Positions 57,409 to 64,000 of a stretch of 64,000 bases of DNA are shown piece after piece. The stretch is taken from the NCBI GenBank assembly GCA_963971305.1, contig CAXARO010001811.1, positions 157,497-221,496 of the forward strand, in the 5' to 3' direction. The translations under genes were made by a program, and so were the position numbers. Position 1 is the stretch's first letter, and every line of letters starts with the position of its first letter. This DNA comes from Arcuatula senhousia. Taxonomy: Eukaryota; Mollusca; Bivalvia; Mytilida; Mytilidae. The notes under the pieces were generated by a model. It saw only the letters and a list, made by a program, of their open reading frames with translations. It made no database searches and was not told the DNA's origin.

Positions 57409-58641
57409 TGCCTGCTTTCTCGCGGAGAAATGTTTTCTGGCTCGAAGCCGCGGCCGGCCTGCTTGCCCGAGGAACTTGGCGTCGACGAGAAAAACCAGGC
57501 CGCCTGCCTTTTCGCGGAAAAATATATTCCGGCTCGAAGCCGCGGCCGGCCTGCTCGCGCGGGGAACTTGGCTTCGACGCGAAACCCCCGGCCGCCTGCC
57601 TTCTCGCTGACAAATAGACTGAATGGGCTAGGAACAAAACCGATAAGAAATTCGTATTAAGTTTTTTGATGAAAAACTTGAAAATAATGTTTTTGGAAAC
57701 ATTGGGTCTACCATTGCCATGTTGGCCACGTTGTAGAAACCATTTTTTGCTGATTTGTCCCTGTTCCCTTGCTCCAATCGTCTCGAAAATTAAAAATTGG
57801 CCCCGTAGGGGCAGTAATTTTTTACGGGCGAGCCAATGCAAAACACCGCAAGTCTCTAGACAAAGCCGTTTTCGAGTTAGGTGTACCATGGGCATGCAAA
57901 ATGGCAAAGGTTAATTGTTAACTTTAAATGCTTGTATCTCGGTCATCTCTTGACCGATTTTAAAAATTGAACCATGATTGTAAAGCCAATTGTTCATTCT
58001 CCAGACCTAGTTTAGGTAAAGAAATGAACACGGTAAGTAAGCTTTTTCCTACCTCATTGAACATTGCTAACTTGTACAATGTCTAGACTCGGACCTGAAA
58101 GTGATGCAAGTTTGAGGCATCATAACTTTTGATCGGCGATAGGTAGCCCGGTTCTGTAAATTGTGCTAAACGGCGCAAGTCGTGTTCTGTCGGTCACCGT
58201 AAAGGGATTTGACGTCGGTTGAGTACACACGAGACTGGAATTATTTTCTAGGAACAAGATTTTCCTCTCAATGTAGGCGATTTTTTTACCATTTGGGTCC
58301 TTGTAGCTTCCAGATCGGAAAAATACCAACGAATTGGCGACAAAATTCGACAAAAACCGCTAGTACAAAGCCTGTTTGATCAAAAAGCAATAGCCTGACT
58401 GAAAACAAACGTGCAGCTGAGACAGTGAAACAGTTATTTACAGGCGGGGCGCACGAAGAATATGTGCAAAAAATCCGAGAAAAAAAAACGAACACAAAAA
58501 AGGGACAAAGAGAGAAAAAAAAGAAGGAAAGAGAAGGCAAAAGGAAGAAAAAAAATCAGTAGCTAATTAAAAAAAAAAAAAAAAAACCGGCTGCCTGCTT
58601 TCTCGCGGAAAAATGTTTTGTGGCTCGAAGCCGCGGCCGGC
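55568..58641 (-). repeat. Satellite block in inverted orientation, first
   Basis: Units read on the minus strand, with A-tracts near 56,180, 57,374 and 58,570. The block starts inside a unit (at the complement of GGTTCAATTTTTAAAAT) and ends inside a subrepeat at 58,641. It carries block-specific variants such as a CTTGCTGACAAATAG and AAAAATCTATTCCGG pair near 56,325-56,405 that recur 6,378 bp downstream. Confidence 0.93.
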
Positions 58642-59070
58642 TTGCTTGCCACAAAATGGTAAAAAAATCGCCTACATTGAGAGGAAAATCTTGTTCCTAG
58701 AAAATAATTCCAGTCTCGTGTGTACTCAACCGACGTCAAATCCCTTTACTGTGACAGACAGAACACGACTTGCGCCGTTTAGCACAATTTACAGAACCGG
58801 GCTACCTATCGCCGATCAAAAGTTATGATGCCTCAAACTTGCATCACTTTCAGGTCCGAGTCTAGACATTGTACAAGTTAGCAATGTTCAATGAGGTAGG
58901 AAAAAGCTTACTTACCGTGTTCATTTCTTTACCTAAACTAGGTCTGGAGAATGAACAATTGGCTTTACAATCATGGTTCAATTTTTAAAATCGGTCAAGA
59001 GATGACCGAGATACAAGCATTTAAAATTAACAATTAACCTTTGCCATTTTGCATGCCCATGGTACACCTT
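58642..59070 (+). repeat. Truncated unit at the centre of a large palindrome
   Basis: After the inverted block ends at GGCCGGC (58,641), a plus-oriented unit fragment begins near ACAAAATGGTAAAAAAATCG and runs to GGTACACC at about 59,067. It then jumps to the GC-rich subrepeat end, omitting the ~1 kb unit's remaining body and subrepeats. The bases on either side (58,587-58,641 and 59,071-59,125) are exact or near-exact inverted copies of each other. Confidence 0.85.
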
Positions 59071-61837
59071 GCCGGCCGCGGCTTCGAGCCACAAAACATT
59101 TTTCCGCGAGAAAGCAGGCAGCCGGTTTTTTTTTTTTTTTAATTAGCTACTGATTTTTTTTCTTCCTTTTGCCTTCTCTTTCCTTCTTTTTTTTCTCTCT
59201 TTGTCCCTTTTTTGTGTTCGTTTTTTTTTTCTCTCGGATTTTTTGCACATATTCTTCGTGCGCCCCGCCTGTAAATAACTGTTTCACTGTCTCAGCTGCA
59301 CGTTTGTTTTCAGTCAGGCTATTGTTTTTTGATCAAACAGGCTTTGTACTAGCGGTTTTTGTCGAATTTTGTCGCCAATTCGTTGGTATTTTTCCGATCT
59401 GGAAGCTACAAGGACCCAAATGGTAAAAAAATCGCCTACATTGAGAGGAAAATCTTGTTCCTAGAAAATAATTCCAGTCTCGTGTGTACTCAACCGACGT
59501 CAAATCCCTTTACTGTGACAGACAGAACACGACTTGCGCCGTTTAGCACAATTTACAGAACCGGGCTACCTATCGCCGATCAAAAGTTATGATGCCTCAA
59601 ACTTGCATCACTTTCAGGTCCGAGTCTAGACATTGTACAAGTTAGCAATGTTCAATGAGGTAGGAAAAAGCTTACTTACCGTGTTCATTTCTTTACCTAA
59701 ACTAGGTCTGGAGAATGAACAATTGGCTTTACAATCATGGTTCAATTTTTAAAATCGGTCAAGAGATGACCGAGATACAAGCATTTAAAATTAACAATTA
59801 ACCTTTGCCATTTTGCATGCCCATGGTACACCTAACTCGAAAACGGCTCTGTCTAGAGACTTGCGGTTTTCTTCATTGGCTCGCCCGTAAAAAATTACTG
59901 CCCCTACGGGGCCAATTTTTAATTTTTGAGACGATTGGAGCAAGGGAACAGGGACAAATCAGCAAAAAATGGTTTCGACAACGTGGCCAACATGGCAATG
60001 GTAGACCCAATGTTTCCAAAAACATTATTTTCAAGTTTTTCATCAAAAATCTTAATACGAATCTCTTATCGGTTTTGTTCCTAGCCCATTCAGTCTATTT
60101 GTCAGCGAGAAGGCAAGCGGCCGGGGGTTTCGCGTCGAAGCCAAGTTCCCCGCGCGAGCAGGCCGGCCGCGGCTTCGAGCCGGAATATATTTTTCCGCGA
60201 GAAGGCAGGCGGCCGGGGTTTTCTCGTCGACGCCAAGTTCCTCGGGCAAGCAGGCCGGCCGCGGCTTCGAGCCAGAAAACATTTCTCCGCGAGAAAGCAG
60301 GCAGCCGTTTTTTTTTTTTTTTTTTTTAATTAGCTACTGATTTTTTTTTCTTCCTTTTGCCTTCTCTTTTCTTCTTTTTTTTTCTCTCTTTGTCCCTTTT
60401 TTGTGTTCGTTTTTTTTCTCGGATTTTTTGCACATATTCTTCGTGCGCCCCGCCTGTAAATAACTGTTTCACTGTCTCAGCTGCACGTTTGTTTTCAGTC
60501 AGGCTATTGTTTTTTGATCAAACAGGCTTTGTACTAGCGGTTTTTGTCGAATTTTGTCGCCAATTCGTTGGTATTTTTCCGATCTGGAAGCTACAAGGAC
60601 CCAAATGGTAAAAAAATCGCCTACATTGAGAGGAAAATCTTGTTCCTAGAAAATAATTCCAGTCTCGTGTGTACTCAACCGACGTCAAATCCCTTTACTG
60701 TGACCGACAGAACACGACTTGCGCCGTTTAACACAATTTACAGAACCGGGCTACCTATCGCCGATCAAAAGTTATGATGCCTCAAACTTGCATCACTTTC
60801 AGGTCCGAGTCTAGACATTGTACAAGTTAGCAATGTTCAATGAGTTAGGAAAAAGCTTACTTACCGTTTTCATTTCTTTACCTAAACTAGGTCTGGAGAA
60901 TGAACAATTGGCTTTACAATCATGGTTCAATTTTTAAAATCGGTCAAGAGATGACCGAGATACAAGCATTTAAAGTTAACAATTAACCTTTGCCATTTTG
61001 CATGCCCATGGTACACCTAACTCGAAAACGGCTCTGTCTAGAGACTTGCGGTTTTTTGCATTGGCTCGCCCGTAAAAAATTACTGCCCCTACGGGGCCAA
61101 TTTTTAATTTTCGAGACGATTGGAGCAAGGGAACAGGGACAAATCAGCAAAAAATGGTTTCGACAACGTGGCCAACATGGCAATGGTAGACCCAATGTTT
61201 CCAAAAACATTATTTTCAAGTTTTTCATCAAAAAACTTAATACGAATCTCTTATCGGTTTTGTTCCTAGCCCATTCAGTCTATTTGTCAGCGAGAAGGCA
61301 AGCGGCCGGGGGTTTCGCGTCGAAGCCAAGTTCCCCGCGCGAGCAGGCCGGCCGCGGCTTCGAGCCGGAATATATTTTTCCGCGAGAAGGCAGGCGGCCG
61401 GGGTTTTCTCGTCGACGCCAAGTTCCTCGGGCAAGCAGGCCGGCCGCGGCTTCGAGCCAGAAAACATTTCTCCGCGAGAAAGCAGGCAGCCGTTTTTTTT
61501 TTTTTTTTTTTTTTTTAATTAGCTACTGATTTTTTTTTTCTTCCTTTTGCCTTCTCTTTTCTTCTTTTTTTTCTCTCTTTGTCCCTTTTTTGTGTTCGTT
61601 TTTTTTTCTCGGATTTTTTGCACATATTCTTCGTGCGCCCCGCCTGTAAATAACTGTTTCACTGTCTCAGCTGCACGTTTGTTTTCAGTCAGGCTATTGT
61701 TTTTTGATCAAACAGGCTTTGTACTAGCGGTTTTTGTCGAATTTTGTCGCCAATTCGTTGGTATTTTTCCGATCTGGAAGCTACAAGGACCCAAATGGTA
61801 AAAAAATCGCCTACATTGAGAGGAAAATCTTGTTCCT
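59071..61837 (+). repeat. Satellite block returned to plus orientation
   Basis: Begins with the subrepeat tail at 59,071, then units with T-tracts near 59,126, 60,308 and 61,493. It ends at the same internal base (TTGTTCCT) as the plus block at 55,461, followed by the same foreign spacer. It is the right arm of an inverted repeat whose left arm is 55,568-58,641. Confidence 0.92.
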
Positions 61838-61944
61838 CACTTCTAAAATCGTATAGTGCTTTCCAACAAACAATGAAATGTTCAGGATCAGGAACAAGTT
61901 CTGAAACACCAAAGAATAATTAAAAAAAAAAAATCAGACAAAAA
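61838..61944. other. Second copy of the inversion-junction spacer
   Basis: Matches 55,462-55,567 at an offset of 6,376 bp, with a T-to-C change near 61,859 and a small difference in A-run length. It is again flanked by a plus unit on the left and a minus unit on the right. Confidence 0.87.
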
Positions 61945-62553
61945 ATTTTAAAAATTGAACCATGATTGTAAAGCCAATTGTTCATTCTCCAGACCTAGTT
62001 TAAGTAAAAAAATGAACACGGTAAGTAAGCTTTTTCCTACCTCATTGAACATTGCTAACTTGTACAATGTCTAGACTCGGACCTGAAAGTGATGCAAGTT
62101 TGAGGCATCATAACTTTTGATCGGCGATAGGTAGCCCGGTTCTGTAAATTGTGCTAAACGGCGCAAGTCGTGTTCTGTCGGTCACAGTAAAGGGATTTGA
62201 CGTCGGTTGAGTACACACGAGACTGGAATTATTTTCTAGGAACAAGATTTTCCTCTCAATGTAGGCGATTTTTTTACCATTCGGGTCCTTGTAGCTTCCA
62301 GATCGGAAAAATACCAACGAATTGGCGACAAAATTCGACAAAAACCGCTAGTACAAAGCCTGTTTGATCAAAAAACAATAGCCTGACTGAAAACAAACGT
62401 GCAGCTGAGACAGTGAAACAGTTATTTACAGGCGGGGCGCACGAAGAATATGTGCAAAAAATCCGAGAAAAAAAAACGAACACAAAAAAGGGACAAAGAG
62501 AGAAAAAAAAGAAGGAAAGAGAAGGCAAAAGGAAGAAAAAAAAATCAGTAGCT

Positions 62554-62590
<37 letters not shown>

Positions 62591-64000
62591 TGCCTGCTTT
62601 CTCGCGGAGAAATGTTTTCTGGCTCGAAGCCGCGGCCGGCCTGCTTGCCCGAGGAACTTGGCGTCGACGAGAAAAACCAGGCCGCCTGCCTTTTCGCGGA
62701 AAAATCTATTCCGGCGCGAAGCCGCGGCCGGCCTGCTCGCGCGGGGAACTTGGCTTCGACGCGAAACCCCCGGCCGCCTGCCTTCTTGCTGACAAATAGA
62801 CTGAATGGGCTAGGAACAAAACCGATAAGAAATTCGTATTAAGTTTTTTGATGAAAAACTTGAAAATAATGTTTTTGGAAACATTGGGTCTACCATCGCC
62901 ATGTTGGCCACGTTGTAGAAACCATTTTTTGCTGATTTGTCCCTGTTCCCTTGCTCCAATCGTCTCGAAAATTAAAAATTGGCCCCGTAGGGGCAGTAAT
63001 TTTTTACGGGCGAGCCAATGCAAAAAACCGCAAGTCTCCAGACAAAGCCGTTTTCGAGTTAGGTGTACCATGGGCATGCAAAATGGCAAAGGTTAATTGT
63101 TAACTTTAAATGCTTGTATCTCGGTCATCTCTTGACCGATTTTAAAAATTGAACCATGATTGTAAAGCCAATTGTTCATTCTCCAGACCTAGTTTAGGTA
63201 AAGAAATGAACACGGTAAGTAAGCTTTTTCCTACCTCATTGAACATTGCTAACTTGTACAATGTCTAGACTCGGACCTGAAAGTGATGCAAGTTTGAGGC
63301 ATCATAACTTTTGATCGGCGATAGGTAGCCCGGTTCTGTAAATTGTGCTAAACGGCGCAAGTCGTGTTCTGTCGGTCACAGTAAAGGGATTTGACGTCGG
63401 TTGAGTACACACGAGACTGGAATTATTTTCTAGGAACAAGATTTTCCTCTCAATGTAGGCGATTTTTTTACCATTCGGGTCTTTGTAGCTTCCAGATCGG
63501 AAAAATACCAACGAATTGGCGACAAAATTCGACAAAAACCGCTAGTACAAAGCCTGTTTGATCAAAAAACAATAGCCTGACTGAAAACAAACGTGCAGCT
63601 GAGACAGTGAAACAGTTATTTACAGGCGGGGCGCACGAAGAATATGTGCAAAAAATCCGAGAAAAAAAAACGAACACAAAAAAGGGACAAAGAGAGAAAA
63701 AAAAGAAGGAAAGAGAAGGCAAAAGGAAGAAAAAAAAATCAGTAGCTAATTAAAAAAAAAAAAAAAAAAAAAAAAAAGGCTGCCTGCTTTCTCGCGGAGA
63801 AATGTTTTCTGGCTCGAAGCCGCGGCCGGCCTGCTTGCCCGAGGAACTTGGCGTCGACGAGAAAACCCCGGCCGCCTGCCTTTTCGCGGAAAAATATATT
63901 CCGGCTCGAAGCCGCGGCCGGCCTGCTCGCGCGGGGAACTTGGCTTCGACGCGAAACCCCCGGCCGCCTGCCTTCTCGCTGACAAATAGACTGAATGGGC
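61945..64000 (-). repeat. Satellite block in inverted orientation, second
   Basis: Minus-oriented units continue to the window edge. They repeat the block at 55,568 at an offset of about 6,378 bp, including its diagnostic variants near 62,700-62,785. The array therefore extends beyond the window. Confidence 0.92.

Noticed and set aside
15562..64000. The array as rDNA, 5S, snRNA or histone gene repeats, or as a CRISPR array
   Set aside because: No sequence resembling 5S, 18S/28S, U1-U6 or histone coding regions is present. The unit is over 1 kb with no short repeat-spacer pattern, and the genome is eukaryotic.

Overview
The window is eukaryotic and non-coding over most of its length. I take it to be from a bivalve mollusc, possibly a mussel (inference). 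The support is AT-rich intergenic DNA, TTAGGG-type telomeric repeats, short motifs common in bivalve DNA (AAGGGAGATAA- and AGGGCAACTC-like strings, and a TTGATTGATTGTTGGTTGC fragment at 1283), Penelope-like retroelements and hammerhead ribozymes. No complete host gene is present.

Left part, 1-15,561: ordinary, repeat-rich intergenic DNA. In order it holds a degenerate ~262 bp tandem array (373-1995), a CCCATTTACCAT-like minisatellite, a decayed LINE C-terminus (minus strand), two likely 3' exons of a caspase gene (4.64-5.56 kb) with a Penelope 3' end between them, dispersed-repeat debris, a diverged ~1 kb tandem duplication containing a decayed Penelope fragment, another Penelope 3' end (11.8-12.4 kb), head-to-head telomeric repeats (12.94-13.12 kb), a GC-rich hairpin cluster, a 172 bp duplication, and a minus-strand retrozyme-like segment (14.35-15.11 kb) with two near-perfect and one degenerate type I hammerhead ribozyme.

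Right part, 15,562-64,000: a satellite array with a ~1,190 bp unit. Thirty units run head to tail on one strand to about 55.1 kb. After that, blocks alternate in orientation and form large inverted repeats, and a ~6.4 kb macro-unit containing an inversion is itself repeated. Each unit has a T-tract, a homopyrimidine stretch, a ~850 bp unique body and 2.2 copies of a CpG-rich 92 bp subrepeat. Open frames recur in every unit, but their properties argue against real genes.

Four insertions interrupt the array: a 5'-truncated LINE (40.2-41.2 kb), a Penelope-like element with an uninterrupted 516-codon reverse transcriptase frame (45.65-47.55 kb), and two identical 457 bp terminal-inverted-repeat elements at the same unit position (51.6 and 54.4 kb). 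The last two were copied together with their host units. Shared variants show that the array evolves by duplicating blocks of two or three units.

The most interesting signals are the tandem hammerhead/retrozyme locus, the inverted architecture of the satellite, and the ordered history readable from insertions and higher-order repeats.
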